Part shown: positions 11,463 through 21,409 of the stretch, piece after piece
Layout: each line of letters begins with the position of its first letter
How positions within the stretch are numbered: position 1 is the first letter of the stretch
Source of the DNA: Brevundimonas sp.
GTDB lineage: Bacteria; Pseudomonadota; Alphaproteobacteria; Caulobacterales; Caulobacteraceae
Assembly (NCBI GenBank): GCA_027531145.1
Contig: JAPZRF010000016.1
Coordinates: forward strand, 1 to 64,000
Length of the DNA stretch: 64,000 bases
Direction: 5' to 3'
Notes under the pieces: model-generated
What the model was told of the DNA's origin: nothing
Database searches by the model: none
The model's input: only the letters and a program-made list of their open reading frames with translations
Translations under genes and position numbers: made by a program

Positions 11463-12403
11463 ATGCGAACCCTGACCCTCGGCCTCGCCGCCTTCGTTTG
11501 CCTGATGGCCGGAGCCTGTTCCGACGCCGGGGCCTCGGCCCACCCGGCAGTGGCTGTGCCCGCACAGTCGGCCGGCGCGGGGACCGGGCAGCGCGGCGGC
11601 GGCGCGCCCTATGAGGTCCTCGGCTCCGAGGTCTGGGACGTCCCGGATCCGGCATCCGGCCGCGAGTACCAGGTCTTTGTGCAGCTGCCGCCGTCGTATG
11701 CGGCCGAACCCGACCGGCGCTATCCGGTGCTGTTCGTGACCGACGCCGACTATGCCTTTCCCATCATTCGCCAGCTGGGACGCCGCCTGAACCTCGACGG
11801 GCCGGCGATCGAGGAGTTCATCCTCGTCGGGCTGTCCTATGCGAAGGGTGACAGCGGCATGGTCAGCCGCAATCGTGACTATACGCCGCCAACGGCCCGC
11901 GCCGCGCGTCCTCCACCGTGCACGGGGGCGGTCCGGCCTACCAAGCCTATCTGAAGACGCAGGTGCTGCCGTTCGTGGACACGCGCTTCCGCACCGACCC
12001 GTCGCGGCGGATCCTCCTCGGCCACTCCTATGGCGCGCTGCTGGCCCTGCAGATCCTGTTCACGGAGTCGGAGCTGTTCAGCGGCTACGCCCTCGGAAGT
12101 CCCTCGATCTGGTTCGACCAGCGACATGTGCTCAAGATGGAGGCCGACTACGCCGCCCGACGGACCGATCTGGAGGCCGACGTTTTCGTCTATATCGGCG
12201 AGTTCGAGGGACTCGGCCCGACCCCGCTGCACACCACTGGTCCGGACATGGTCGCCGATGTCGCCGCACTGGAAACTGCCCTGCGGTCGCGGGCCTATCC
12301 CGGACTGACGCTGCGGTCAGAGGTGCTGAACGGCGAGGATCACCTCAGCGTCGCACCCCGCGGCTTCACCCGCGCTCTTTTCGCGCTGTTGCCGGCGCGC
12401 TGA
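11463..12403 (+). pseudogene. Lipoprotein alpha/beta-hydrolase (Esterase-D/IroE-like), frameshifted
   Basis: The first frame (11463 to about 11888) encodes a lipoprotein signal (LMAGAC) and the N-terminal half of an Esterase-D-like hydrolase (YQVFVQLPPSY, YPVLFVTDAD, RDYTP). The second frame, one base out of register, continues with GGGPAYQAYLKTQVLPFVD, the nucleophile elbow GHSYGALLALQ, and the acid and His region (GEDHLS). Adding one base near 11889 rejoins them as YTPT-NGPRR. No slippery heptamer is visible, so this is either a real one-base deletion or a sequencing error. The family is the IroE/putative esterase group (PF00756) that often cleaves siderophore or other esters. Confidence 0.8.
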
Positions 12404-13499
12404 ACCCCTGAACCAGGGCCTGGTGCAGGGCTGTCGGACGGCCGGCGTCGTCGAAGGCCAGGGGGCTGTCGCCGCCGCCCTGACGGTTCACGAAACTGTC
12501 CCCGTCGCGCAGGCCCCAAAGGGTGAAGGCATAGCGCTGCCGCTCGGGCAAGGCGGCAAAGGCCTCGGCGTACTCCATCACCCGGGCGGTCTGCAACGCC
12601 CGGCGGGCGTCGCGCCGGGCCCGGTCCAGCAGGCCGGCACCCATCGGGGCATCCAGCTCGGACACATGGATCGGCAGGCCGAAGGCGGCGGCGTCGCGCA
12701 TGAAGGCGGTGATCTGGCCGGCCGGGATGTCGATATCGAGGTGGGCCTGGGTGCCGATGCCGGTGATCGGCGCCCCGGCGGCGAGCAGCCGCTCGACCAG
12801 CCGCAGGAAGGTCGCGCCCTTCCGCGGCAGGTTCTCCAGATTGTAATCGTTGAGGAACAGCACCGCGTCCGGGTCGGCGGCGCGGGTCTGGGCGAAGGCT
12901 CGGGCGATGTAGCCATCCTGACCGAACTGCGCGCTCCAGTGGCAGCTGCGCAGGCCGTCGCCATCCTCGGCCACCGCCTCGTTGACCACATCCCAGCCGG
13001 CCAACTGCCCGCGATAACGCCCCGCCACGACGGCGATATAGTCGTCGAAGGCCGCGGCGCGACGCGCCGGCTTGATCGCCTCGAACCAGTCCTGGCCCTG
13101 CGAGTACCAGATCAGCGCATGGCCGTGCAGGCGCATGCCGCTGGCGCGGGCGAAGGTGGCGATACGGTCGGGGGCGTCGAAGCGCCAGCCGCCATCCTGG
13201 GCCAGGATGTACTCCATCTTCATCTCCCACTCAGGCGTGAGCTGGGAGATCTCGCGGCGGGCGAGGGTGGTCCAGGCCGTGTCTTCGAGCTGGCCCCTCA
13301 TCACGGCGACGCCGACCGGAGCGGGCACCAGGGCCTTCAGCGGCGCGGCCGCCGGCGCGGCCTGGACCGACGCCCGACCACAGGCGGCGAGGGCGAGGCC
13401 CGAGAGCAGGACGGCGCGGCGCGGTGTTCCCTTCTGCCCTTGTGGGAGAAGGTGGGCCGCGGAGCGGCTCGGATGAGGGGTGTGGGCGGGCGGCTTCAA
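12366..13499 (-). CDS. Endo-1,4-beta-xylanase, GH10, lipoprotein
   Basis: A 377-residue GH10 glycoside hydrolase that would cut the xylan backbone. The acid/base Glu is in WDVVNEAVAEDG and the nucleophile Glu in HVSELDAPMG; GHALIWYSQ and ITGIGTQAHLD are further family blocks. The leader has twin arginines (TPRRAVLLSG) and a lipobox (LALAAC, Cys about residue 40), so export and lipid anchoring are likely. The only usable start before the lipobox is TTG 13497-13499, preceded by AGGAG. Residues 5-23 are encoded by a REP-like repeat, giving an unusually long n-region. The 3' end overlaps the frameshifted esterase by 38 bases, tail to tail. Confidence 0.9.
   Translation of the reverse strand: MKPPAHTPHPSRSAAHLLPQGQKGTPRRAVLLSGLALAACGRASVQAAPAAAPLKALVPAPVGVAVMRGQLEDTAWTTLARREISQLTPEWEMKMEYILAQDGGWRFDAPDRIATFARASGMRLHGHALIWYSQGQDWFEAIKPARRAAAFDDYIAVVAGRYRGQLAGWDVVNEAVAEDGDGLRSCHWSAQFGQDGYIARAFAQTRAADPDAVLFLNDYNLENLPRKGATFLRLVERLLAAGAPITGIGTQAHLDIDIPAGQITAFMRDAAAFGLPIHVSELDAPMGAGLLDRARRDARRALQTARVMEYAEAFAALPERQRYAFTLWGLRDGDSFVNRQGGGDSPLAFDDAGRPTALHQALVQGFSAPATARKERG
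13431..13480 (+). repeat. REP-like element, copy 1
   Basis: About 50 bases with two small hairpin motifs: the TTGTGGGAGAAGGTGG core, then a GC-rich hairpin and GGATGAGGGG. The same unit recurs inverted at 13542-13591 and directly at 55796-55840. This copy lies inside the xylanase reading frame and encodes part of its N-terminus. Confidence 0.75.
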
Positions 13500-13541
13500 G
13501 GCTCAGCTCTCCTGAGACCGTAACCGGGTGAGGCAGCAAGA

Positions 13542-13591
13542 CCCCTCATCCGTCAGGCTTCGCCTGCCAACTTCTCCCACAAGGGGAGAAG
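13542..13591 (-). repeat. REP-like element, copy 2 (inverted to copy 1)
   Basis: Reverse-oriented copy of the REP-like unit, with CCCCTCATCC at one end and AACTTCTCCCACAAGGGGAG at the other. Together with copy 1 it forms an inverted pair around a 61-base centre, the arrangement called a REPIN. It ends seven bases before the fliJ stop codon, so it could also act as a transcription end for fliJ. Confidence 0.75.
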
Positions 13592-13597
13592 GATGCC

Positions 13598-14008
13598 TTA
13601 AGCCGACCGGCGGCGCAGGCCCAGTTCGTCGAGCGCGGCACCGTCGCGCTTGCCCTGGGCGGCGAGCCGTTCGAGCCGGGCCACCTCGGCCACATGCTCG
13701 AACTTCTTGAGCTCCTCGAAGGCCTCGCCGAGGGCGTCGCGGGCCCCGCTCTCCTCGGCCTCGATCGTCGCCAGATCGCCCTCGGCCAAGTTGCGGCGCA
13801 GCTTCCAGCCGTCGAGATAGGCGGAGAGCATCATGTTGGCGTCGGTGTCCTGGCGGGCGCGCTCACGCTCGACCTCGGCCTCCGCCTCCAGCACCGCCAG
13901 CCGCATCTCGGCCGAGGCGCGACGCCCGGTGATCTCGGCGAGGCGCTTCTGCAGCGTCTCCACCTGATGGTTGGAAATCCGGATCAGGGATTGGGCCCAG
14001 GCGGTCAT
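13598..14008 (-). CDS. fliJ: Flagellar export chaperone FliJ
   Basis: A 136-residue protein that is almost entirely alpha-helical and charged, a two-stranded coiled coil as expected for FliJ, the stalk of the flagellar type III export ATPase. The N-terminal [20 protein letters not shown] and the Glu/Arg/Ala-rich middle fit alphaproteobacterial FliJ. Its start overlaps the fliI stop by four bases (ATGA), so the ATPase and its stalk are translationally coupled. Identification rests on this coupling and the coiled-coil pattern, since FliJ is weakly conserved. Confidence 0.88.
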   Translation of the reverse strand: MTAWAQSLIRISNHQVETLQKRLAEITGRRASAEMRLAVLEAEAEVERERARQDTDANMMLSAYLDGWKLRRNLAEGDLATIEAEESGARDALGEAFEELKKFEHVAEVARLERLAAQGKRDGAALDELGLRRRSA

Positions 14009-15357
14009 GGCAGGTCCTCCGTCCGCAACCCATGATCCAGAATCGTTTCCAGACGGCTAAAGCTCTCGGCCATCGGCGTCGCCTCGTCGGGCGACTGGCT
14101 GAGGAAGGCCTCCAGACCGGGGTTCAGGGCGATGGCCCTGTCAACGATCGGATCGGCGCCGGCGCGGTAGGCACCGATGCGGATCAGCTCCTCCATGTTG
14201 GTGTAGGCGCTCAGGCTCTGGCGCGCTCGGCGCGTCAGGTCCCATTCCGCAGCGCTCTGGCAGCCCGGGAGGGTGCGGCTGACCGACTTGAGGACGTCGA
14301 TGGCCGGGAAGCGGCCGCGCTCGGCGATCTTGCGATCCATAACGATGTGGCCGTCGAGGATCCCGCGCACGGCGTCGGCGATCGGCTCGTCATGGTCGCC
14401 GCCGTCCACCAGCACCGTGAACAGGGCGGTGATCGGTCCCGCCGTGGTGCCGTCCGGGCGGCGCGGCCCCGGCCCGGCCCGCTCCAGCAGCTTGGGCAGT
14501 TCGGTGAAAACGGTCGGCGTATAGCCCTTGGTGGTCGGCGGCTCGCCGGCGGCCAGGCCGATCTCGCGCTGGGCCATGGCGAAACGGGTCACCGAATCCA
14601 TCAGGCATAGGACCTCAAGGTCCTGGTCGCGCAGGAACTCGGCCAGGGCGAGGGTCATGTAGGCGGCCTGACGGCGCTTGAGGGCAGGCTCATCCGAGGT
14701 GGCGACCACGACGATGGCGCGGGCGAGGCCCGCCTCCCCCAGCGTCTCCTCAATGAACTCGCGCACCTCGCGGCCCCGCTCGCCGATCAGGCCGACGACG
14801 ACGGCGTCACAGGTCGCCTGGCGCGCCAGCATCGACAGCAGCACCGACTTGCCGACGCCCGAGCCGGCGAAGATGCCCAGCCGCTGGCCGCGGCAGGTGG
14901 TGGTGAAGACGTCCATGGCGCGGACGCCGAGGTCGAGCCGCTCGCCCACCCGGCCGCGGGCATGGGCCGGCGGCGGGGGGGCGCGCAGCGGATAGGGGAC
15001 GGGGCCGGCCGGCAACGGCCCCTTGCCGTCGATCGGCTGGCCGAAAGCGTCGACGATCCGCCCCAGCCAGGCCGCCGTCGGCCGGACGGCGGCGGCGGAG
15101 TCGATGATGCGGATGTCGGCCCCGGGGGCCACCCCCTCCACCGGGCCGAACGGCATCAGCAGCGCCTTGGCGTCGCGGAAGCCGACCACCTCGGCCGGCA
15201 GGGGCGGCTGGTGCAGGCGCTGGATCTCGGCGCGGGCCCCGACCGCCAGCCGGCTGAGGCCCCCGCGGCTCTCGATCAGCAGACCGTTGACCCCCGCCAC
15301 CTTGCCGGTGACGCTGAGGGGATCGATCGCGTCGACGGCGGCGATGAGATTGCGCAA
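14005..15357 (-). CDS. fliI: Flagellum-specific ATP synthase FliI
   Basis: Cytoplasmic ATPase of the flagellar type III export apparatus, 450 residues from TTG 15355-15357. The P-loop is [17 protein letters not shown], followed by [16 protein letters not shown] and the Walker B region [14 protein letters not shown]. The TTG start begins at [13 protein letters not shown], which lines up with known FliI N-termini; the longer frame to 15702 runs through the neighbouring esterase region with Arg/Pro-rich sequence and is rejected. No fliH is next to it. A CtrA-like box lies 47-65 bases upstream of the start. Confidence 0.94.
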   Translation of the reverse strand: MRNLIAAVDAIDPLSVTGKVAGVNGLLIESRGGLSRLAVGARAEIQRLHQPPLPAEVVGFRDAKALLMPFGPVEGVAPGADIRIIDSAAAVRPTAAWLGRIVDAFGQPIDGKGPLPAGPVPYPLRAPPPPAHARGRVGERLDLGVRAMDVFTTTCRGQRLGIFAGSGVGKSVLLSMLARQATCDAVVVGLIGERGREVREFIEETLGEAGLARAIVVVATSDEPALKRRQAAYMTLALAEFLRDQDLEVLCLMDSVTRFAMAQREIGLAAGEPPTTKGYTPTVFTELPKLLERAGPGPRRPDGTTAGPITALFTVLVDGGDHDEPIADAVRGILDGHIVMDRKIAERGRFPAIDVLKSVSRTLPGCQSAAEWDLTRRARQSLSAYTNMEELIRIGAYRAGADPIVDRAIALNPGLEAFLSQSPDEATPMAESFSRLETILDHGLRTEDLP

Positions 15358-15403
15358 CGGGCGACGGCCTCGGGAACGGGGAGCGTCTGAATCGTGGGCT
15401 GAC

Positions 15404-15422
15404 GTGGTTAACGGGGCGTGAA
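15404..15422 (-). promoter_or_regulatory. CtrA-like binding site upstream of fliI
   Basis: Read on the minus strand, the site is TTCA, seven bases, then TTAACCAC. This is one mismatch from the TTAA-N7-TTAA CtrA consensus known from Caulobacter early flagellar promoters. It lies in the short gap between the hydrolase stop and the fliI start, a suitable place for a promoter of fliI-fliJ. Binding itself is inferred. Confidence 0.55.
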
Positions 15423-15443
15423 GCCCCGTCTCCGCACCGGTCT

Positions 15444-16418
15444 TCAGCGCGCTGTGAGGGTGCGCGTGAAAAAGGCCGCGACCTCCACGTTGAAGGCCTG
15501 CTGGAAGGCGGCGCGGTCGAAGGCCGGGGTGGGTGCGCAGACGACCGGCGCGGCGGCGGCCAGCTCGGGCGAGCAGGGCGGCATCATGTCGAAGTGATCC
15601 GCCCCCTCGACCACATGGTACTCCGGCGGGGTCGGCAGGGCGTCGTGCACGGCCTGGGCGTAGAAGGGATGCGGCAGCACCCGGTCGCGCGACGGCCGCC
15701 ACAGCTGCACCGGCGCATCGACGTCCGCCAGCCCCTCACGGCCGAAGGTGTAGCCCAGAGCCGGCGCCGCAGCGACCACGGCCCGGATGCGGTGGTCGTG
15801 GGTCCATTCGGGATCGTAGGCCGTCGCAGAGGCCCCCTGGGCGGCGACCAGTCGGCAGTCGTGGAAGCCCGGGTTGGCGCGGCAGTGGTCGATCACCCGG
15901 GTCAGGTCCGGCCGGCCGCCCGCGGCGGCCAGCACGGTGAAGCCGCCCGAGGAGAAGCCGAAGGCGCCGATTCGCTCCGGGTCAACCTGGAGCCCGCCGG
16001 CGCCGGCCTCCAACATGTAGTCGATCAGGCGCTTCAGCTGGCGCGGCCGCTCGGCCACCTCGGTGGCCCGGCTCTGGTCGCGGTAATTGTCGCCGGTGTG
16101 GCTGATCGCGGCGACCATGAAGCCAGCGCGGGCCAGGGCTTCGGCAGTCGCGGCATGGCCGGTCCAGCTGCCGCCGTTGCCGTGAGAGATGACCACCAGC
16201 GGGACCCGGGCCCCGGGGACCGCGCCGACCGGCAGCCAGACTCCGCCCTCGATCGCGGGGCCGTCCCCGTCCGGGATGGTCAGCCGCAGGCGGGTGACAG
16301 TCGCGGACGCCTGGGCGGGTGCCGGGGCGACGGCCGGAGCGAGGGCGTGGCCGGGGGCCGGAAGGGCGGCCGTGAGGGCGGCGGCGACAGCGGCGAGGAG
16401 GGCGAGGCGGGACGTCAT
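15444..16418 (-). CDS. Secreted alpha/beta hydrolase (PAF-acetylhydrolase/dienelactone-hydrolase-like)
   Basis: A 324-residue protein with an N-terminal signal peptide (cleavage after about residue 25, in an Ala-rich region). The alpha/beta-hydrolase core shows the oxyanion region [11 protein letters not shown], the nucleophile elbow GFSSGGFTV, an acid in RDRVLPHP and the His in GADHFDM. The order and spacing resemble dienelactone hydrolase and platelet-activating-factor acetylhydrolase relatives, so it probably cleaves small esters in the periplasm. The substrate is not predictable. It is divergent from the LytTR regulator gene. Confidence 0.85.
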   Translation of the reverse strand: MTSRLALLAAVAAALTAALPAPGHALAPAVAPAPAQASATVTRLRLTIPDGDGPAIEGGVWLPVGAVPGARVPLVVISHGNGGSWTGHAATAEALARAGFMVAAISHTGDNYRDQSRATEVAERPRQLKRLIDYMLEAGAGGLQVDPERIGAFGFSSGGFTVLAAAGGRPDLTRVIDHCRANPGFHDCRLVAAQGASATAYDPEWTHDHRIRAVVAAAPALGYTFGREGLADVDAPVQLWRPSRDRVLPHPFYAQAVHDALPTPPEYHVVEGADHFDMMPPCSPELAAAAPVVCAPTPAFDRAAFQQAFNVEVAAFFTRTLTAR

Positions 16419-16552
16419 GGGAAGCGATCCGGTGTGGGTTGCGATGACCTTCCGATGCCGCCGCCCGGCCGGCCCCGCCAGCGCCGCTTCGCCAACGGGC
16501 GAACGAGTTCGCCGGCGGGCCGACGGGGCTGCATCCGGCGGCCGGCTCGGCT

Positions 16553-17356
16553 ATGGCGAGAGCCATGCTGCGCCGTCCTGCCCGCCCCTCCCCGGCCCTC
16601 GTTCGCCTCGGGATCGCCGTCGCCCTGTCGACGGCCGCGGGCGTGTTCCTCGGCCTGCTCGGCCCCTTCGGCAGCTACCGCAACGGGGCCGCGCCGGAGC
16701 GGATCGCCTATTTCGTCGGGACCTTCTGGGTCGCCAGCCTGCTCTACGCCGTCATCGTCCCGGCCGCAGCCCAGGCGGCGGCGGGCGCCCGCCTGCCCCT
16801 GTGGCTGTGGGCCCCGCCGGTGATGGCCGCCACCGCCGTGCCCGTCGCCGCCGTCAGCCGCGTCGGGGCCCAGTCCCTGTGGCCGTGGATCGGCGAGCAG
16901 GTCGGGCTGCTGGAATGGTATGGCCAGAGCCTGACCCTCAGCGTCGCCGCCGTCGGCGCCGCCCTGCTGGTGCGTCGCAGCTGGTCAGCCTCAGGGACCG
17001 GGCCGTCAGCCAGGGTCGCGTCCGCTGACGAGCCGCCCGCCGAAGCGTCGGCCCGACCCCTGGCCCGTGGCGAGGTGCTGTGCCTACAGATGGAGGACCA
17101 CTACGTCCGCATCCACACCCCGACCGGCTCGCGGCTGGAGCTGATGTCGATGAGCCAGGCCATCGCCGCCCTCGGCGACGTCGAGGGCCGGCGGGTGCAC
17201 CGGTCGTGGTGGGTGGCGCGCGCGGCGGTGGAGGCGGCCGAACCGGACGGTCGCAACTGGCGGCTCAGGCTGCGCGGCGGCCTGCGCGCCCCGGTGTCGC
17301 GCGCCAATGTCGCCCCGCTGCGGGCGGCCGGCTGGCTGCCGCCCGCAGCGGGCTGA
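16553..17356 (+). CDS. Membrane-anchored LytTR-domain transcriptional regulator
   Basis: A 267-residue protein with about four hydrophobic helices in residues 15-140 and a C-terminal LytTR DNA-binding domain (about 165-262). The domain shows LCLQMEDHYVRIHT, then VHRSWWVARAAVEAAE and the terminal APVSRANVAPLRAAGWLP typical of LytTR. There is no receiver or kinase domain, so it belongs to the one-component membrane LytTR type, whose signal is thought to be sensed in the membrane or via a partner. It is divergent from the secreted hydrolase, a possible target. Regulation of that neighbour is only inferred. Confidence 0.87.
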   Translation: MARAMLRRPARPSPALVRLGIAVALSTAAGVFLGLLGPFGSYRNGAAPERIAYFVGTFWVASLLYAVIVPAAAQAAAGARLPLWLWAPPVMAATAVPVAAVSRVGAQSLWPWIGEQVGLLEWYGQSLTLSVAAVGAALLVRRSWSASGTGPSARVASADEPPAEASARPLARGEVLCLQMEDHYVRIHTPTGSRLELMSMSQAIAALGDVEGRRVHRSWWVARAAVEAAEPDGRNWRLRLRGGLRAPVSRANVAPLRAAGWLPPAAG

Positions 17357-17362
17357 GCTGAC

Positions 17363-18805
17363 TTACTGCCCCTGACCCAGGCTGTAGCCCGGCTGGCCGT
17401 CGAAGTCGCACAGGTGCTCGGTCTTGATGAACGCGATCCCGGCCTCGGCGGCGCGCAGCTGCAGGGCGGCGATCTCCTGCACCGTGACCGGGCCGCCGCC
17501 GTTCATGAAGCGGCAGCGCCAATGGTCGGTCAACAGGGTCTCGGGGGCCCCGTCCGGCCACACCTTGACGCCGCGGTTGGTGACCATCTTCAGCTTCAGC
17601 CGGTTGTCCTCGACCGACTGCAGGCGGGCGGCGAGGGTATCCGGCGAGCCGTCGCGGAACTCGACGAAAAGGTCGACGCCGACGGTGGTCTTGCTGGCGG
17701 CCGGGCGACGCGCGGCCTCGGCCGGCTCCAGCCGGAGCGGTGCCGCACCGGCGTAGCTGACCGGGGTCAGCCGCTCGGGACGACGCCCGAGGCGCGCGAT
17801 CACCGCCAGCGCGAAGCCGTCGGTGCCGACCCTCTCGCGCGAGATCGCCGGGTCGTAGACGTCGGGCGTGTGGATGCCGTCCTCCAGCGTGGCCAGCCAG
17901 GCGTTGTGGATCCGCTCGGCCACCTCGCCGCGGCCCAGATGGTTCAGCATCATCACCGCCGACAGCAGCAGGCCCGAGGGGTTGGCCACGCCCTTGCCGG
18001 CGAGGTCCGGCGCAGAGCCGTGCACCGCCTCGAACATGGCGATCGTGCCGCCGATGTTGGCGCTGCCGCCCATGCCGACCGAGCCGGCGATCTGGGCTGC
18101 GATGTCCGAGATGATGTCGCCATACAGGTTCGGGGTGACGATGACGTCGAACATCTCCGGCGTGTCGGCCAGCCGGGCCGCGCCGATGTCGATGATCCAG
18201 TGATCCTTCTCGATGTCCGGATACTCGGTGCCGATCTCGTTGAAGACCTGGTGGAACAGGCCGTCGGTCAGCTTCATGATGTTGTCCTTGGTGAAGCAGC
18301 TGACCTTGCGGCGGCCATTGGCGCGCGCGTACTCGAAGGCGTAGCGGACGATGCGTTCGCAGCCCGGGCGGCTGACGAGCTTGAGGCACTGATAGACCTC
18401 GGTGGTCTGGCGGTGCTCGATCCCGGCGTAGAGGTCCTCCTCGTTCTCACGCACGATCACGACGTCCATGCCCGGATGCCGCGTGCGCACGAACGGCGCG
18501 TACGCCGTGCACGGCCGGACGTTGGCATAGAGGCCCACGGTCTTGCGGATCGTGACGTTCAGCGACTTGAAGCCGCCCCCCTGCGGCGTGGTGATCGGCG
18601 CCTTCAGGAACACGCCGTTGCGGCGCAGGCTATCCCAGGACTCCGGCGCGATGCCCGAAGTGTGACCGGCATTGTAGACTCTCTCTCCGATATCGGTGAC
18701 GTCGTACCGCAGATCCGCCCCCGCGGCGTCGAGCACCGAGAGGGCGGCGGTCATGATTTCCGGGCCGATGCCGTCGCCGAAAGCGACCGTGACGCGCTGG
18801 GTCAT
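17363..18805 (-). CDS. icd: NADP-dependent isocitrate dehydrogenase (C-terminally extended type)
   Basis: A 480-residue beta-decarboxylating dehydrogenase of the TCA cycle, converting isocitrate to 2-oxoglutarate. [14 protein letters not shown] is the N-terminal motif, YANVRPC and [16 protein letters not shown] are substrate-binding blocks, and [20 protein letters not shown] is the metal-binding signature. About 140 extra C-terminal residues (from about 340) follow the catalytic core, as in the Rickettsia and Thermus-type enzymes rather than the 416-residue E. coli one. An AGGAG site sits just before the ATG. Confidence 0.9.
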   Translation of the reverse strand: MTQRVTVAFGDGIGPEIMTAALSVLDAAGADLRYDVTDIGERVYNAGHTSGIAPESWDSLRRNGVFLKAPITTPQGGGFKSLNVTIRKTVGLYANVRPCTAYAPFVRTRHPGMDVVIVRENEEDLYAGIEHRQTTEVYQCLKLVSRPGCERIVRYAFEYARANGRRKVSCFTKDNIMKLTDGLFHQVFNEIGTEYPDIEKDHWIIDIGAARLADTPEMFDVIVTPNLYGDIISDIAAQIAGSVGMGGSANIGGTIAMFEAVHGSAPDLAGKGVANPSGLLLSAVMMLNHLGRGEVAERIHNAWLATLEDGIHTPDVYDPAISRERVGTDGFALAVIARLGRRPERLTPVSYAGAAPLRLEPAEAARRPAASKTTVGVDLFVEFRDGSPDTLAARLQSVEDNRLKLKMVTNRGVKVWPDGAPETLLTDHWRCRFMNGGGPVTVQEIAALQLRAAEAGIAFIKTEHLCDFDGQPGYSLGQGQ

Positions 18806-19016
18806 GGGGAACTCCTGTGAATGTTGCGCGCCGTCTAGACTCCGCCGATTCCTTTCAATAGCTCATGGAAACAATGTCAGAGATAAGATCTGCATATGCC
18901 TCGGCCTTCGGCACCTTCAGCGGGGCTCAGCTCGCCTTGAGAGACCCTGCGGCACCGGCTGTTGTGGCCGTCCGCCAGGACACATAGATCAGGGACTCCA
19001 GACTGGAGACCCCCCG

Positions 19017-20000
19017 ATGTCCGACCTGCCCGCCTATGACGCCGCCCGCCATCGCAAGGCCGGTCGCGGCAAGGTCTACGCCTCGATCCTCGAGACCATC
19101 GGCGACACGCCCCTCGTCGCGCTGCCGCGCCTGTCGGCCGAGCTGGCCCCGAAGGCGACCGTGTTGGCCAAGCTGGAGTTCTTCAACCCGATCGCCTCCG
19201 TCAAGGACCGGATCGGCGTGGCCATGATCGAGGCGCTGGAGCAGGCCGGCCGAATCGGACCCGACAGCGTGCTGATCGAGCCGACCAGCGGCAACACCGG
19301 CATCGCCCTGGCCTTCGTCGCCGCCGCCAAGGGCTACCGCCTGATCCTCGTCATGCCCGAGAGCATGTCGATCGAGCGTCGCAAGATGCTGGCCCTGCTG
19401 GGGGCCGAGCTGGTGCTGACGCCCGCCGAAAAGGGCATGAAGGGGGCCATCGCCATGGCCCAGGATCTGCTGGAGCATACCCCGGGGGCCGTGTCTCCGG
19501 CCCAGTTCGACAACCCGGCCAACCCGGCCATCCATCGGGTCTCCACCGCCGAGGAAATCTGGGCCGACACCGCCGGCGCGGTTGACATCGTGGTGGCCGG
19601 CGTCGGCACCGGCGGCACCATCACGGGCGTCGGCCAGGTGCTGAAGGCCCGCAAGCCCGGCCTGCAGATGGTCGCGGTCGAGCCTGCCGCCAGTCCGGTG
19701 CTGTCCGGCGGCGAGCCGGGGCCGCACAAGATCCAGGGCATTGGTGCTGGCTTCGTGCCCTCGGTGGTGGACCGGACGATGATCGATACGATCGAGCAGG
19801 TCTCCAACGAGGACGCCTTCGACATGGCCCGGTGCGCGGCGCGCACCGAGGGCCTGCCGGTCGGTATCAGCTCGGGGGCCGCCCTGACCGCCGCCTTCCG
19901 CCTCGCCGCCCGCGACGAGAACGCGGGCAGGACGATCGTCGCCATCATCCCCAGCTTCGCCGAACGCTACCTGTCCACGGCCCTGTTCGAGGGGCTGTGA
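19017..20000 (+). CDS. cysK: Cysteine synthase A (O-acetylserine sulfhydrylase)
   Basis: A 327-residue PLP enzyme that makes cysteine from O-acetylserine and sulfide. The PLP lysine is in [14 protein letters not shown], the substrate loop is [15 protein letters not shown], the phosphate loop is [12 protein letters not shown], and the PLP-ring serine is in [11 protein letters not shown] 19017 gives the [22 protein letters not shown]-terminus; translation of the open frame further upstream has no family similarity. The gene has its own 211-base upstream region, shared divergently with icd and unusually AT-rich in the middle. Confidence 0.95.
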   Translation: MSDLPAYDAARHRKAGRGKVYASILETIGDTPLVALPRLSAELAPKATVLAKLEFFNPIASVKDRIGVAMIEALEQAGRIGPDSVLIEPTSGNTGIALAFVAAAKGYRLILVMPESMSIERRKMLALLGAELVLTPAEKGMKGAIAMAQDLLEHTPGAVSPAQFDNPANPAIHRVSTAEEIWADTAGAVDIVVAGVGTGGTITGVGQVLKARKPGLQMVAVEPAASPVLSGGEPGPHKIQGIGAGFVPSVVDRTMIDTIEQVSNEDAFDMARCAARTEGLPVGISSGAALTAAFRLAARDENAGRTIVAIIPSFAERYLSTALFEGL

Positions 20001-20059
20001 CGGACCGGACGGGGCCCGTCATCGCGGATTAACCCTCTCCGCCCTAGCCTCGGCGCGCC

Positions 20060-21283
20060 ATGAACGACGCTGCGGCCCCTGCCGCCCCGGGCCCCGCGCC
20101 CGAGGGCCATCGCGCCCGCCAGGCGCTCCTGAAGCGCCTGGCGGACGTGGTGTCCCTGCCTGCCAGCCGCATCAATGCGTTCGAACGGTCGGTGGTCGGC
20201 GACCTGCTGGTCGAGATGCTGCGTCTCGCCGAGCCGAAGGAGCGGCTGCGGGTGGCCGCCCGGCTCGCGCCGCTGAACGAACTGCCAAACGCCCTCTCGC
20301 GGCTCCTGCTGCGGGACACGCCGGACATCGCCGGACAGCTGATCGAGCGGTGCGCCGCCCTGACCGACGCCGACCTGTGCAGCGCAGCCCAGGACACCGG
20401 GATCGAACACCGGTTGCTGATCGCCCGGCGCCGAGGCCTGTCGGAAGTGCTGACCGAAACCCTGATGGTGCCGGGCGAACCCGAGGTGGCGGCAGTCCTG
20501 CTGCGCAACGCCACGGCCCGCCTCTCGCCGCCTGGCGTGGAGATGATGGTCGGCCTCAGCCGCGATCATCCGGCCCTTTGTGAGCGGCTGCTGCACCGGC
20601 CCGAGATCCGGCCATCCGGGGCCTACGCCATGTTCTGGTGGTGCGGCCCGGACGAGCGACGCCTGATCCTGCAACGCTTCGCCGTGTCCCGCGAGGTGAT
20701 GCAGGAGGTGGCCGAGGACGTCCTCGCCATGGCGGCGACCGAGAACTGGTCGGATCCGGTGGCACGCAAGGCCCTGCAGTTCATCGAGCTCCGGCAGCGC
20801 AATCGCGGCGCGATCGAGAAAAGCCCGTTCGCCGATCTGGAAGCCGCCATAGCCCACGCCGCCCGGAATGGGTTGAGCCGCGAGACCGCGACCGAGATCG
20901 CCTATCTGTCCGGGCTCAAGCCGCTGACGGGTGCCAAGATCCTCGGCGATCCCGGCGGCGAGCCAGTTGCGATCCTGTGCAAGGCGACCGGGCTGGACCG
21001 CCAAGGTCTGGCCGCCCTCTGGCGCGCCCTGCGCCGTCCCGAGACCGACGACCGCGGGGCGGTCCACCCGACTTGGGAGCGCGTGCAGCAGACCTGGGAG
21101 ATGCTGGCCGCGGACCGGGCCCAGACCGTACTGCGCTACTGGAACTGGGCGCTGTCCTCGGCGCTGTCGCCGCGCCTGCTTCAGGCGATTCGCGAGGGCG
21201 ATGAAGAGGCAGCCGATCCCTTTGCGACGCCGGAAAGACTTGCCATCCTGACCTTGTCTCGGGACTTCAGACGGCCCGGGTGA
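20060..21283 (+). CDS. DUF2336 domain-containing protein
   Basis: A 407-residue, mostly helical soluble protein with repeat-like helices (LNELPNALSRLLLRDTPDIA, LCERLLHRPEI, RFAVSREVMQEVAED) and a conserved ATARLSPPGVEMMV-type block. This is the pattern of DUF2336, a HEAT-like family found almost only in alphaproteobacteria and of unknown function. There is no signal peptide or membrane helix. It follows cysK on the same strand after 59 bases and precedes mucR by 126 bases. Confidence 0.72.
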   Translation: MNDAAAPAAPGPAPEGHRARQALLKRLADVVSLPASRINAFERSVVGDLLVEMLRLAEPKERLRVAARLAPLNELPNALSRLLLRDTPDIAGQLIERCAALTDADLCSAAQDTGIEHRLLIARRRGLSEVLTETLMVPGEPEVAAVLLRNATARLSPPGVEMMVGLSRDHPALCERLLHRPEIRPSGAYAMFWWCGPDERRLILQRFAVSREVMQEVAEDVLAMAATENWSDPVARKALQFIELRQRNRGAIEKSPFADLEAAIAHAARNGLSRETATEIAYLSGLKPLTGAKILGDPGGEPVAILCKATGLDRQGLAALWRALRRPETDDRGAVHPTWERVQQTWEMLAADRAQTVLRYWNWALSSALSPRLLQAIREGDEEAADPFATPERLAILTLSRDFRRPG

Positions 21284-21409
21284 ACTGGACAGGGCTGCAC
21301 CAGCTCTTGTGAGACGATGTTGATCGTGCCGGGGAATACGTGTATCGGCGAAACCGTAAACGGGCTCCGCCTGCACGATTTCATCAACACTGATCTGGAA
21401 AACTTTCGT

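Noticed and set aside
15358..15702. Longer start for FliI at 15702
   Set aside because: The added 115 residues are Arg/Pro-rich, overlap the hydrolase gene on the same strand and have no FliI similarity; the conserved start follows TTG 15357.
18911..19016. SAM-type riboswitch in front of cysK
   Set aside because: The leader can form GC stems, but none of the conserved cores I know could be recognised.
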